A stretch of DNA of 64,000 bases from Callorhinus ursinus. Taxonomy: Eukaryota; Chordata; Mammalia; Carnivora; Otariidae. How positions within the stretch are numbered: the first letter of the stretch is position 1; the number at the start of each line of letters is the position of its first letter. Under the pieces are notes generated by a model. It searched no databases. It saw only the letters and a program-made list of their open reading frames with translations, and was not told the DNA's origin. Below, piece by piece: positions 22,758-33,607 of this stretch. The stretch spans positions 17,865,961-17,929,960 of the forward strand of contig NW_020312785.1 of assembly GCF_003265705.1 (NCBI RefSeq). The letters run 5' to 3'. Made by a program: the position numbers and the translations under genes.

Positions 22758-22859
22758 GTATATATAGAGAGAAATCCTCAGAATCTTCAACAAAATTCGA
22801 ATAAACCAAATTCAATAGTACATTAAAAGGACTATACACCATGACCAAGTCAGATTTAT

Positions 22860-24960
22860 CCCTGGGCTGCAAGGATGATTCAACTTTGAAAATCACTGAA
22901 TACACCACATTAACATAACAAAGGATAAAAGCACATAATCATCTCGATTGACACATAAAAGGCATTTGACAAAATTCAATACCTTTTCATGATAAAAACA
23001 CTCAACAAACTAGGAATAGAAGGAAATTACCTCAAATTAATAAAGGCCATATATGAAAAACCCATAGCTAACATCATATGCAAGAGTGAAAAACTGAAAG
23101 TTTTTCCTCTAAGATCAGGAAAAAGGTATGGAAACCCACTCTCACCACTTTTATTCAACATAGTACCAGAAGTCCTAGACAGAGCAATGAGGCAAGAAAA
23201 TGAAATAAAAGTCATCTAATTTGGAAAGGAAGAAGTATTATCTCTGTTCACAAATGATATGATCTTATATGTAAAAAAACCTTAAAGATTCCCCCCCCAA
23301 AAAAGTTGGAATAAATGAATTCAGCAAAGTTGCATGATACAAAATCAACACACAAAAATCAGTTGTATTTCTATGCACTAAAAATGAACACTCTAAAAAG
23401 GAAATTAAGAAAGCAATTCCCTTTACAATAGCATCAAAAATAATAAAATAAGAATAAACATGACTAAGGAAGTGAAAGATTCATACACCAAAGACCATAA
23501 CCATTGCTGAAAGAAATAAAGAAGACACAAATAGGGGCACCTGGGTGGCTCAGGCAGTTAAGCGTCTGACTTTGGCTCAGGTCATGATCTCCGAGTCCTG
23601 GGATCAGGCCCTATGCCAGGCTCTGCTCTCAGGGGGGAGTCCGCTTCTCTCCCTCTCCCTCTGCCCTTCCCCCGGCTCATGCTCTCTCTCTCTCTCTCCT
23701 TCTCTCAAATAAACAAATAAAATCTTTTTTTAAAAAAAAAAGAAGACACATAAATGGAAAGACATCCATGTTCAATAACTGGAAGACTTAACATTATTAA
23801 AATGTCCGTACTACCCAAAATGATCTACAGATTTAATGTAATCCCTATCAAAATCCCAATGGTATTTTTTTTTACAGAAATAGACAAGAAATCCTGAAAT
23901 TCATATGGAATCTCAAAGGACTCCAAATAGCCAAAACACTCCTGAGAAAAAAGAACAAAGCTAGAGGCCTCACACTTCCTGATTTCAAAACATATTACAA
24001 AACTATAGTAACCAATGCAGTATGCTACTAGCATAAGGACAGATATATATACAAATGGACAGAATAGAGTGCCGAGAAATAAACTCTCATGTACATGGTC
24101 AAATAATCTTCAACAAGGATACCAAGTCTACAAAATAGAGAAAGGATACTTTTCTTCAACAAATGGTGCTGGGGAAACTGGGTATCTATCTGCAAAAGAA
24201 TGAAGTTGGATCCTTACCTTATACCATATAGAAAAATCAACTAAAAAATGGATTAAAGACCTAAACATAAGACCTGAAATTTTAAAACTACAAGAAGGAA
24301 ACATAGAGGAAAATCTTCCTGATATTGGATTGGGCAATGATTTCTTGGATATGCCATCAAAAGCAGAGGCAACAAAACTGAAAATAGACCAACAGGAGTA
24401 CATCAAACAAAAGCTTCTGTACATCAAAGGAAAGAATGCAAGAAAACATTTGCAAACCATATATCTGACATTCTACAACTCCTACAACAACAACCAAAAA
24501 CAAATAACCTGATTAAAAAATGAGCTAAGGACCTGAATAGATGTTTCTCCAAAGAAGATAAATTGCTAGAAAGCATATGAAAACAATAATCACTGATTAT
24601 CATAAAATGCAAACAAAAAATGCATACCCATTAAGATGACTGCTTTCAAGAGGAGTAGAAGGGGAGAGGGAGAAGGAGGGAAAGAGAAGGGGAAAAGAAG
24701 TGTTGGTGAAGATGTGGAGAAATTAGAACCTCTGTGCACTGTTGGTAGTAATGTAAAATGGTGCAATTACTATGTAAAACAATATGGAGGTTCCTCAAAA
24801 AATTAGAGATAGAATTATCATATGACCCAGCAATCCAACTTCTTGTTATATACACAAAAGAATTGAAAAAAGGATCTCAAAGAGATATTTGCCAACCTGC
24901 CTACCATGTTCACTGCAGCATTAAACACAACAGCCAACACCAAAAACTAATGATGTAATA
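22860..24960 (+). pseudogene. L1 ORF2 remnant (reverse transcriptase and C-terminal region)
   Basis: Translation shows ORF2-like stretches in several frames. 22989-23219 gives the RT stretch with 'FPLRSG' and '[10 protein letters not shown]', followed by a stop. The catalytic FADD position reads F-T-N-D (about 23247-23258), so the metal-binding aspartate pair is damaged. 24330-24512 matches the region after the RT domain, and 24758-24850 the 'MVQLLCKTIWRFLKKL' C-terminal part. Stops, frameshifts and a SINE make it inactive. The lost 5' half (endonuclease and ORF1) removes any autonomous activity. Confidence 0.9.
23534..23739 (+). mobile_element. Can-SINE inside L1 ORF2
   Basis: 'aagaagacacaaata' at 23519-23533 against 'aagaagacacataaa' at 23740-23754. 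It has a longer CT-rich middle than most copies. Confidence 0.95.
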
Positions 24961-25002
24961 TATGGTGATTAACATAACAATAAAAAATTAAAAAAATAAT
25001 AA
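24938..25002 (+). mobile_element. 65-bp L1 3' tail insertion
   Basis: 'ccaaaaactaatgatgtaat' and 'ggtgattaacataac' are the extreme 3' end of the same younger L1 family seen at 63518-63927. It is flanked by 'taaacacaacagccaa' (24922-24937) and 'taaacacaatagccaa' (25003-25018). The 16-bp duplication shows a separate, extremely 5'-truncated insertion. Confidence 0.85.
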
Positions 25003-25073
25003 TAAACACAATAGCCAAAAGGTGGAAGCAACCTAAATGTCTGCCAATGAACAAAAGGATAAAAAAAAAAAAA

Positions 25074-25096
25074 TACACACACACACACACACACAC
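25074..25096 (+). repeat. (AC)n microsatellite inside L1
   Basis: Follows an A13 run in the L1 3' UTR. Confidence 0.95.
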
Positions 25097-25847
25097 GATA
25101 GGATATTAGTCAGCCTTTAAAAAGAAGGAAATCCTGTCACATGGTTGAACCATGATGACATCATGCTACGTGAAATAAATCACTCACAAAAAAGACATAT
25201 ACTACATGATTCCACTTATATGAGGTAGTCAAACTCATAGAAACAGAAAATAAAATGTGGTCACCAAGGGCTGAGGATAAGGGGTAAATGAGTACTTGTT
25301 CAATGAGTAGAATTTCAGTTTTTCAAGACAAAAAAGTTCTAGAAAGCTGATGTACAATAGTATGTATATAGTTAACACTAGTGTACTATACAGTTAAAAA
25401 TGCTTAAGATAGTAAATTTTGTGTTATGTGTTCTTTACTACAATTTTTTTAAAATGTCAAACAACCCAAGTGTCCGCCAACAGATGAATGGATAAACAAA
25501 TTGTGGCTATATACATAAAGGGAATTCAGCCATAAAAAAGGTACAGAGTACATGTGATAACCTGGATGAACCTCGAAATCACTATGCTAAGTGCAAGAAG
25601 CCAGATACAAAAGTTCACATATTATATGACTCCATTTATAGGAAATATGCAGAATTGGTTTAGTCCCATATACAGAAAGCAAATTAATGTTTGCTGGGGC
25701 TAGGGCAAGGGGAAAATGTGGAATAACTGTTCAGTAGATGCAGAATTTTCTTTAGGGATGTTGAACTAGACACAGGTAGTGGTTGCTCAACATTGTGAAT
25801 GTACTAAATGCTACTCAATTGTTCACTTTAAAATAGTTAAATTTTAG

Positions 25848-25950
25848 GGTCCCCTCAGTGGCTCAATTGGTAGAGCATCTGACTCTTGATCTTAGGGTTG
25901 AATTCAAGCCCCACAATGGGTGTGGAGCCTACTTTAAAAAATAAATAAAT
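25848..25950 (+). mobile_element. Short tRNA-Lys-like Can-SINE
   Basis: Head-only copy with 'ggtagagcatctgactcttg' and 'gggtgtggagcctact'. The next SINE sits in its A-rich tail. The outer duplication 'aaaatagttaaatttta' (25831-25847) reappears as 'aaaatagttaattttat' (26155-26171), after both SINEs. Confidence 0.9.
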
Positions 25951-25952
25951 AA

Positions 25953-26154
25953 TGGGGCACCTGGGTGGTGCAGTCACTTAAGTATCTGACTCTTGGTTTC
26001 AGCTCAGGTCAGGATCTCAACCTAGTGAGATTGAGATTCACGTCGGGCTCAGCAGGGGGTGGGGGGTCTGCTTGAGATTCCCTCTCCCTCTCCCTCTGCC
26101 CCTCCCATTCACGCTCTCTCTCTAAAATAAACAAATAAATCTTTAAAAATAAAT
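25953..26154 (+). mobile_element. Can-SINE in the tail of another SINE
   Basis: Older long subtype ('tctgactcttggtttcagctcagg', 'gattccctctccctctcc'). It sits between the tail of the 25848 copy and the right-hand duplication of that copy. Confidence 0.9.
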
Positions 26155-26305
26155 AAAATAGTTAATTTTATATTGTATGAATCTCGCTTCAATAAAAATA
26201 TAATAAACTATTATACATATGCAGAGCTCTTGGACCAACAATCTCTTATTATCTAACTAGATTAAATGAGACAGCTGAGCCCACCCACCATAAATTCCCT
26301 GTTTT

Positions 26306-26495
26306 ATTTTATTTTATTTATTTATTTGACAGAGAGAGACACAGCGAGAGAGGGAACACAAGCAGTGGGGAGCGGGAGAGGGAGAAGCAGGCTTCCCGCC
26401 GAGCAGGGAGCCCAATACGGGGCTCGATCCCAGGACACTGGGATCATGACCTGAGCCGAAGGCAGATGCTTAACAACTGAGCCACACAGGCGCCC
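26306..26495 (-). mobile_element. Can-SINE, antisense
   Basis: 'cataaattccctgtttt' at 26290-26306 against 'cataaattctgtttt' at 26496-26510. Its tail is a (TTTTA)n array rather than pure T. Confidence 0.95.
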
Positions 26496-26689
26496 CATAA
26501 ATTCTGTTTTAAATCCTACCACCTTGCATGCAAATGTGTGGACATGCACACTTTACCTCATTACTTACTACCTCATTTCATGCTAAGAAAATGAAGTGCC
26601 CTTCTCATTTAAAGTTAACACTTCCAAATCCCTCCAACCTTCTTTCAGCTCTCATTCTTCCAACTTTCCCTCTTCTCTTAAATATTCAA

Positions 26690-27965
26690 TTTCTTCCTTT
26701 CTATTCTTTTCTCCTCTTAGCCTGTAAATAGTACCAAGTCTTCCCGCCCCTCTCCCACAAAATTCCACTAACCTTGTACTGCTTTCTATAATTTGTCTCC
26801 TTCCATTCTCTGCCAAGTTTCTCAAAGAGCAGTCAACACAGAGTGAAGTCACTTCTGCTTCAATTTGCCTCCCCAAGCTCACCAGTGCCTCCATACTATC
26901 AAACTTAATGAATGTGTAAGTCTTTACTATAAAAATGATTCCTTTGATTGCTTCCCGTGGTCTTTGGTTGATATTTTCTCCATTCACTCTTAAAATATTC
27001 TTGTTCGCAAGGGCCTGTTCTCAACCCACCCATGCTGCACGCTCTCAGTGTAATTTCATCCACTCTTGAGGTTTTAACAACCACCTACGTGAAGATGATG
27101 AGTCTCTAATCTATACTTCTGACTGAGACTTCTCCCAAAGCTTCAGACTTTCTTACTCAACCTTTCCACCTGGAAGCTCCATGGGAACCTCAAGCTCAGC
27201 ATGTCTAAAATAGCACAGCAACCTTCATACAAAGCTTTCTCCTTCTGTATCACCTCAGCCACCCAATTAGCCAAAACCTGAAAGTCACCTTTGAATCTTT
27301 TCAATTCCTCATTCCACTCTCTCCTTTAAACGTATTTTAGAAATCACCTAATTCTGCTAATTTTATCTCTTAAGTATTTCTCAGAATTGTAGATCTAGAT
27401 GATGAAATCATGTCACTCCCTCCTTCAAATTCTCCCATGCCTTTCCATCGCACTCAACATAAAATGAAAATTCCAAGGCCCCACATCATCCACCTTCCCT
27501 CCCAAGCCACACAAAGTCTACAGTTTGGCCCCTATTCCTGGCCTCTAGCCACATGTGTCTTTTTCTGTTCCTCAAACACCCAAGTTCATTCATATCTCTA
27601 GGTTGTACCACTCAAGGTTTCCTCTTCCTGGAAAGGTTTCCTGCCAGTTCTTTGCACAGTTGGTTCTTTCCTCATATCCACTTCTCAACACAAAAGACAC
27701 CTCTGAGAGCCCTCATCTTGCCCCACCACCTTCAACAAGCAGACTCTTTCAGACACAACACCACTTTTATTTTCTTCGTGGCACTTATCACTATTTGAAT
27801 CATCTGATCTGTATATTCCTCACTGTCTCCTTTACTAGGATAAGCACTTATCATTTTGGGAAAATTATATTTGTTTAATTTGGTTTGGGTCCATCTCCCC
27901 TGCTAGAATTTAAAATGTATGAGAGCTGAGACCTTGTATATATCTTATATAGCCCATTCCAGTCT
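26690..27965 (+). mobile_element. L2 LINE, sense, about 1.3 kb
   Basis: The order follows the L2 RT-to-3' end: 'tttctcaaagagcagtcaac', 'gatgatgagtctctaatc', 'aagctcagcatgtctaaaatag' region, 'aaatcatgtcactccctcc', 'ctgttcctcaaacaccc', 'ttctttgcacag', 'ggcacttatcactatttg' and 'cccctgctagaatttaaaatg' region. Coding capacity is lost to stops and indels. This is a long survivor for an element usually found as short pieces. Confidence 0.85.
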
Positions 27966-28179
27966 CTCTTTCCACGGATCATGAATTCCTGGTGTGATAT
28001 TGCTCCTGGTGTGATATTGCTGGTATCCCAGCATGCTTTATGCCTAGTCTTAACGGAAATATAACAAAGAAAGAGAAAGACAAAAAAGTTCCCCCCATTC
28101 ACTTTCTGAGAGGAGTCTGGAGCTCCCAATTTCTGAGTGGTGCTAAAATTATCTTAGCCCTCACAGTGATAGCACCATG

Positions 28180-28252
28180 TTCACATGAATACTCCATGAC
28201 TCAACATTTATTAGGCACCTTCTATGTGCCTTGTACTATATTAAGGGTTATG
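28180..28252 (-). mobile_element. L2 3' end fragment, antisense
   Basis: 'aacatttattaggcaccttc' and 'tatgtgccttgtactat' are the reverse complement of the L2 3' end. It directly precedes the MLT2-like LTR. Confidence 0.65.
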
Positions 28253-28255
28253 TAG

Positions 28256-28932
28256 GTGTGATATTGTCATTTATAATAAGAAATATATATTTGGTCTTTG
28301 TGCCAGTTTCTGACACAGAACTCCTAAAACCCTTGTGATTTCCTAAGTGATGAGAGCAATAAAGGCATCTTTTGTTATGTTGGTGAGTAACTTTTAGAAA
28401 GCCCCTAGATAACCTAAAGATGGGGCTGAGTGCCAGAAAAACCAGCCATATGATTTGAGGGTTAGAACTTTCAGTCCCACTACCCTGACCTCCTGGAAGG
28501 GGAGAGGGGCTAAAGAGTGAGTTCAAGGGCGCCTGGGTGGCTCAGTTGGTTAAGCGACTGCCTTCGGCTCAGGTCATGATCCTGGAGTCCCGGGATCGAG
28601 TCCCGCATCGGGCTCCCTGCTCAGCAGGGAGTCTGCTTCTCCCGCTGACCCTCTTCCCTCTCGTGCTATCTCTCACTCTCTCTCTCTCAAATAAATAAAT
28701 AAAATCTTTAAAAAAAAAAGAGTGAGTTCAATAATCAGTGGCCACTGATTTAATCAATTGTCTATATAATTAAGCCTCGATAAAAACCCAAAAGGATGGA
28801 GTTTGGAGAGCTTCCAGGTTGCTGCACATGTGGAGATTTGAAGAAGAATGGTATGCGTAGAGAGGGCTTGGAGGCTCCATGCCCTTTCCCACACACCTTG
28901 ACCTATGTTATCTCTTCATTTGGCTATTGGTT
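28256..28932 (+). mobile_element. MLT2-like ERVL LTR, sense, split by a SINE
   Basis: It starts 'tgtgatattgtcatttataataag' region and runs through 'ttaagcctcgataaaaaccc', 'gcttccaggttgctg' and 'ttatctcttcatttggc'. The right end is lost at the truncated SINE of 28933. An antisense relative lies at 60190-61236. Confidence 0.82.
28527..28716 (+). mobile_element. Can-SINE inside the ERVL LTR, perfect duplication
   Basis: 'aaagagtgagttcaa' is identical at 28512-28526 and 28717-28731. It shares the 'gcgactgccttcggctcagg' and 'gaccctcttccctctcgtgc' blocks with the copies at 11211 and 51427. Confidence 0.97.
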
Positions 28933-29040
28933 CTTTTTTTTTTTTAAGATTTTATTTATTTATTTGACAGAGAGAGAGACACAGCGAGAGAGGGAACACA
29001 AGCAGGGGGGAGTGGGAGAGGGAGAAGCAGGCTTCCCGCC
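28933..29040 (-). mobile_element. Can-SINE, antisense, head missing
   Basis: Poly(T), 'aagattttatttatttatttg', GA-rich middle and 'gagaagcaggcttcccgcc' are present. The whole tRNA-derived head that should follow is absent, and unrelated 'aaaagatcagttagttgg' begins at 29041. No matching duplication is visible. Confidence 0.92.
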
Positions 29041-29295
29041 AAAAGATCAGTTAGTTGGATCTCAATGTAAATATACCATTTCTCCAACTGGAGAAGATGA
29101 GAAACAGCATTACAGCAAAGATAAAAATATGAGTAAATGTACAGAAGTGAGTAGGATCATCAAGTTCTGCGGGGGGGAGGGAGAGAAAAAGAAAAAAAAA
29201 ACCCACAAAGGTGATTGGCTACAGAATGATGGGAATTTTGTAGTTGAAAGTCTTGAATGGTGAGGAATGTTGATTTTTTTTTTCCCCCTTGAAGT

Positions 29296-29686
29296 CACTG
29301 GTTCCTCACACCTGTGCTCAACTGGCTATATAAGAATTACCTGGGGGCACCTGGGTGGCTCAGTCAGTTAAGCATCCAACTCTTGATTTCATTTTCCGCT
29401 CAGGTCACGATCTCAGGGTTGTGAATGGAGCCCCTAGTCAGGCTCCAAGCTTAGCACAGAGTCTGCTTGAGAGTCTCTCTCTCCCTCTGCCCCTCCCCCT
29501 GTACTATAAATAAATAAACAAACAAATAAATCTTAAAAAAAAGAATTATCTGGACAGCTTGTTTAAAGTACATATTTCTGGGGGCCACACCTGGATAATC
29601 TGGATAATCTGATTCAGACCATTTGTAATGGACCCCTGGAATCTTCTTGAGAAATTCATATGATGAGCTCAGGGTGGGAACCATGG
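29296..29686 (+). mobile_element. hAT-Charlie element, split by a SINE
   Basis: The ends 'cactggttcc' (29296-29305) and 'ggaaccatgg' (29677-29686) are near-perfect inverted repeats. Inside are 'aagaattacctgg' and 'tctgattcagacc'. The core without the SINE is about 180 bp. Confidence 0.75.
29345..29540 (+). mobile_element. Can-SINE inside a hAT element
   Basis: 'aagaattacctgg' at 29332-29344 against 'aagaattatctgg' at 29541-29553. Older subtype with 'ccaactcttgatttc'. Confidence 0.95.
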
Positions 29687-30139
29687 CTACAGAAAATGGA
29701 GGAAGCCCTTCTTAGTCTTGCTTCCCTGGCATTACCAAGATCCAAAACTGGTCAGTTCAGTCTTCTCAGGAGTTCCCAAAGAGGCCAAGAAGTGGACTAT
29801 CCCATATCTATTGGAGAATGGGCTCTAAATTTAGCCCAGCTGTTACTATCCATTGTCCAGTGTGCTTTGGCACTCAATGTCCATTGGGCCTGCAGGCTTC
29901 TCCCACCCTCGCCATGTACCCACTGCATGCAACTGGGCTTCTGTCTCACTGTCCTCATCAGCGATCAGTTTTCTGCTAGACCTGCAGCTTCTGGAAGAAC
30001 TCCAAGTTACCTGGTTGGGGTCTGACAATCTGCCTAGCCCTGACACTCCTCTCTCTGGGACTGGACTGTGAAGGTTTTACTCTAAAGCAAAGAGAACCCA
30101 AGGACATTTGCCTTCACCAGGATCATCAGAGTTGTGTCA
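29687..30139. other. Unassigned DNA
   Basis: I can name no repeat. Both strands read open for 60-120 codons in places, but the frames overlap each other and none looks like a known protein. Confidence 0.4.
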
Positions 30140-30400
30140 AACAAAGGTTTTTAGCAGAAGGATGACATAATTTGGTCTATGTTTTAGGAGGATGGATTAC
30201 CAAGAAATAGAGGGAAATGCAGGAACACATTTAGAAAGCTGCTCTGGTAGTTTAGAGGGAAAGATATTGAAGAATTTTGCAAAGCAGCGGCCAAGAAAAT
30301 GCAGCAGAAGGGAGTGGGCACAGATTAGGGGCCTAAGGAACAAAAGAAAAGATGATGTCAAGGTTTCTAGTTTTATAAAGTGATGTTTTAGGTGAATTAG
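30140..30400 (-). mobile_element. Probable L2 fragment, antisense
   Basis: 'agcagaaggatgacataatttgg' region and later 'gatgatgtcaaggtttctag' fit the reverse-complemented L2 body. Diverged. Confidence 0.5.
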
Positions 30401-31068
30401 CTATTTGCTTCCATATAACTTGTTACTTATTTTTTAATTTTACTCCAAGTTTTCATTGTGTGGGGAAGCACACAAGTGATATCTCAGTATGTCACAGCCC
30501 ATTTGTAAAAAAACACTGTAAATACCACAATGTTGAAAGCCTTTTTCCTGGGCTGAGCTAATTTTCTCCTTCGCAAATATCAAAAGTGCCTAGAAACGCA
30601 CAAAGCAATCATTTCAAGCACCAAAAGTAATACCATTATTCTGACCCCAAAGTAATCCCTTTAAATGTTATTTTAGAAAAATAAAAAGCATTAATAGTTT
30701 ATCTTAACTGAGACTCCTTTTATTCAAGATTGCTAACCTAAAAAAAAAAAAAATGGCAGGCCACTCATCTTTTTGTTTCCTTTTTTTTTCCACATGAGTA
30801 CTTCAGCTTTACTTAACAATTTTACTTCTGAATAATTTGAACTAATTGAACACTCTCTTGAATATTCAAGAGAATATTTATTTCTCTTGAGATTCTGAGA
30901 GATGTGCTTAGTTTTAGGGTAGATTTACTTTTGGACCTTACAAGTATCATTCAAGTTCTAGAGCTATTGTCCTAAAACAAAACAACCCTCTAATGTTCAA
31001 ACGCTGTCCCATTGTCCTATCTTGATTTCCGAAAGACTACGGCTGCCTCCTTTACTCTGCTTGAAGTG
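30401..31068. other. Unassigned AT-rich DNA
   Basis: An A13 run near 30740 and a T10 run near 30780 are the only landmarks. Confidence 0.45.
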
Positions 31069-31262
31069 AAGGGGGGGAAATCGGAGGGGGAGACGAACCA
31101 TGAGAGACGATGGACTCTGAAAAACAAACTGAGGGTTCTAGAGGGGAGAGGGGTGGGGGGATGGGTTAGCCTGGTGATGGGTATTAAAGAGGGCATGTTC
31201 TGCATGGAGCACTAGGTGTTATATGTAAACAATGAATCATGGAACACTAAAAAAAAAAAAAG
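31069..31262 (+). mobile_element. Young L1 3' end, 5'-truncated
   Basis: 'gagacgaaccatgagagacg', 'aaacaaactgagggttctag', 'gcatggagcactaggtg', 'aacaatgaatcatggaac' and a poly(A) end. It belongs to the same L1 family as 63518-63927. No clear duplication found. Confidence 0.9.
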
Positions 31263-32218
31263 AACCAATAGCAAAATTAAGCAGTAAACCTGCTGATGAA
31301 TGCCGCACTCCTAATTTGGCTAATGTCCAACTCTAAATTACACCACAACTAAACCCTCAGGTTTTACTTACAAAGAAACTTGATTCAAATGCTGACCCAC
31401 CAACTCCTGAAATGTAAATTTGCCTTTCTGACTTGCCACTGGAGAGGTCACCACGAACCTGTAAACAAAAGCAACTCTTTTCTTTAACCAGAATTTTATT
31501 TTTCCTGGCTTTCTTCTTTCAACAAAATAAGGAAATGATTACCAAACTCCACTTCTCTTATGTCCCCCAATTACTTTCCTACAGTGGAGAGAGATTTAAC
31601 AACATGCACTGCAAACTTATTTTCCTCTTTGATGAGTTCGTTTCAGTTTCCTGTGTTCAGGAAGGAGGAAAAACTCCTTTTCCCAAAGAGTAGAGCAATT
31701 GCTTACAAATAAGAAGCATGCTGCTTCTTGAAGTGAAGAAGGCCCAAGGAAGGGAGTTGCCGACTCCCTCCTTGATATCATGTCTGCCACCAAGAAACAA
31801 TTGGTAGGCTGACCCATGATTGTCCACACTCCAGATTGAGAGGGAGGGATGTTCTTCTTCGTTCAGATAAACCAGAGAAGAGAGAAAATAAAGGAGCAGC
31901 AGGTGTGGCCTAATTCCCTGCGGCCTGAACTTCTGACAAGAAAAACCTCCTACACCTGCATGTAAGAACAAAGCTCCACTATAACAGGAATTTGGAATCT
32001 GAGGCCAAGTTACCAACAGGGAGTTTGGAACTGCTTTAAAAGTCAGCACAAGCTAGGACTTGATGGGACGTTTTGAAGCCTCGACATCTCCCTTCTTTGT
32101 CTTCTCCCTCCCCAGTTGGTGTTTAAGAGTAGAGATGGCATGCCCTGAACCCTGAGTTCTCAGGGTTTTTCTTGAATTTCTCAGGAAATTCAAGAAGAAA
32201 TGCTTCTATGGAACAAAA
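31263..32218. other. Unassigned DNA
   Basis: I can name no repeat, gene or RNA in about 950 bp. Confidence 0.45.
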
Positions 32219-32237
32219 CTAAACTTACATATCTTCT

Positions 32238-32415
32238 TTTTTTTTTAAGATTTTATTTTATTTATTTGACAGAGAGACACAGCAAGAGAGGGAACACAAG
32301 CAGGGGGAGTGGGAGAGGGAGAAGCAGGGAGCCCCATGTGGGGCTTGATCCCAGGATCTGGGATCACGACCCAAGCTGAAGGCAGATGTTCAAAGACTGA
32401 GCCACCCAGGCGCCC
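32238..32415 (-). mobile_element. Can-SINE, antisense, small internal deletion
   Basis: 'ctaaacttacatatcttct' at 32219-32237 against 'ctaaacttacataatcttct' at 32416-32435. About 15 bp between 'gagaagcaggga' and 'gccccatg' are missing. Confidence 0.95.
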
Positions 32416-32611
32416 CTAAACTTACATAATCTTCTTAAAAACGCCCTCACTTAGCGTAAAATCCTGTGTACTGGTGAATGGAGCAAATCCAGCTATATTA
32501 TCCCCATGATGAAAAGGGAAAGAGAGGGTGTAAATGAGCCAGAGGTGTCTATACTCCAAGCCTGACAGCCACATCAGATATTCAATCCTTCCCATAGGGG
32601 CAAACATAGGC

Positions 32612-32705
32612 TCCACGTTACAGGTATTGTGATTGAAGCTTGGAAATGTTACACCCCTAGCTCAAGGTCAAATGACTAATATAAGGCAGAGCCTGACTCT
32701 GAACC
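32612..32705 (-). mobile_element. MIR fragment, antisense
   Basis: 'cacgttacaggtattgtg', 'agctcaaggtcaaatgac' and 'ggcagagcctgactctgaacc' region follow antisense MIR order. Confidence 0.6.
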
Positions 32706-32747
32706 TAGTATGGCCAAACTTCAAACCTGGGATTTGGGTTTTGTCTT

Positions 32748-32957
32748 AGTGGCTTCCAAATGCCAGTCCCTGGGTTTATGCTAGCCTGGCCATTCTCGGG
32801 ACCCACCTGGGCAGCCCTGTCAAAATGCCTGGGCCACAGGCTCCAGGTCTCATTCCAGACCTGAGAAACTGTTGTGTTTTTTGTTTGTTTGTTTGTTTGT
32901 TTGTTTGTTTTAAGAAATCTCCTTGACATTTTTCTGACGCCAGACTTGGGAACCATG
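32748..32957 (+). mobile_element. hAT-Charlie-type element
   Basis: The ends 'agtggcttccaaatgcc' and 'gacttgggaaccatgg' form an imperfect inverted repeat. A (TTTG)n expansion sits inside at 32881-32911. Confidence 0.6.
32881..32911 (+). repeat. (TTTG)n microsatellite
   Basis: Seven or more units inside the hAT remnant. Confidence 0.95.
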
Positions 32958-33599
32958 GCAGAATATAAGTCTCCTGAGCTTTTTTCCCCAGCAATTAATT
33001 AATTGATTTCGTGAAACTCTTAGCTCATCTCCCAAATCAAAATATAATGCATCTGTCACTCTAAGGAAATGTATCTGCTCTTTCTATGAACCAAGGAAAC
33101 TATTTTCAACATATCTAAAGGTCCAGCAGTCCTCTAGAAAATGTCCTTGAGTTGTCCATAAGTGCTTCCTGATGTTCCGAAAGTCCATTCTTAGGGCTAA
33201 TTTATCACCCACAATTGTCTTGCTGCAAAACTCTGTAGTTTCCTGCAGGGTTCCAGATTTTCCTTACTTCTTGGTGGCTCACCATGCCAGGGCTACTGAT
33301 GCTCAGGGCAAACTCCCCATCTCTCAGATATTTTTGATTTACTGCACCTTCAGGGCTTTACTTATTTTAGACGTAGGCCTATGCACATGTTTCAACCAAT
33401 TTTCTAAAATACACTTCTTCCTAAGACAGCTCTTATTTTGGCTTCTTGCTAAGGACTCTGTTGAGCATCTCTTGGGACCTGAGTGAAGCTTTTTATATCC
33501 TTATACTCTTCAGTTAGAGGTCCTCCTCCCCCAAGTCCAGGTCTCCAAAGCAATTTCTTCTACTCCTTCACCCCTTTTCTGTTAAGGGATCCACAACTA
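32958..33599. other. Unassigned DNA
   Basis: The + strand is open for 104 codons at 33172-33486, within what chance allows. I recognise no domain. Confidence 0.4.
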
Positions 33600-33607
33600 G
33601 ACTAAAG

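Larger units (their letters stand above)
22765..25455 (+). mobile_element. L1 fragment: ORF2 3' half and 3' UTR, sense
   Basis: It covers the reverse-transcriptase core onward, with the ORF2 C-terminal region at 24100-24900 and a 3' UTR ending at about 25450. The 5' part is missing. A SINE (23534-23739) and a 65-bp L1 tail (24938-25002) have inserted into it. An AG-rich block at 24655-24700 is an extra local expansion. Confidence 0.93.
25456..26205 (+). mobile_element. Second L1 3' UTR fragment, sense
   Basis: 'caacccaagtgtccgcc', 'gatgaatggataaac', 'attcagccataaaaaagg' restart the L1 3' terminal order immediately after the previous L1 ends, so this is a separate copy. It resumes after two SINEs and ends 'ttcaataaaaatataa'. 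Confidence 0.85.

Noticed and set aside
22989..23219. Open frame resembling a reverse transcriptase as a possible host gene
   Set aside because: It is an L1 ORF2 remnant: the flanks continue in L1 order, the active-site box is mutated and the frame stops at once.
28796..29263. 155-codon + frame
   Set aside because: It joins LTR sequence, a truncated antisense SINE and unassigned DNA, so it cannot be an ancient coding frame.
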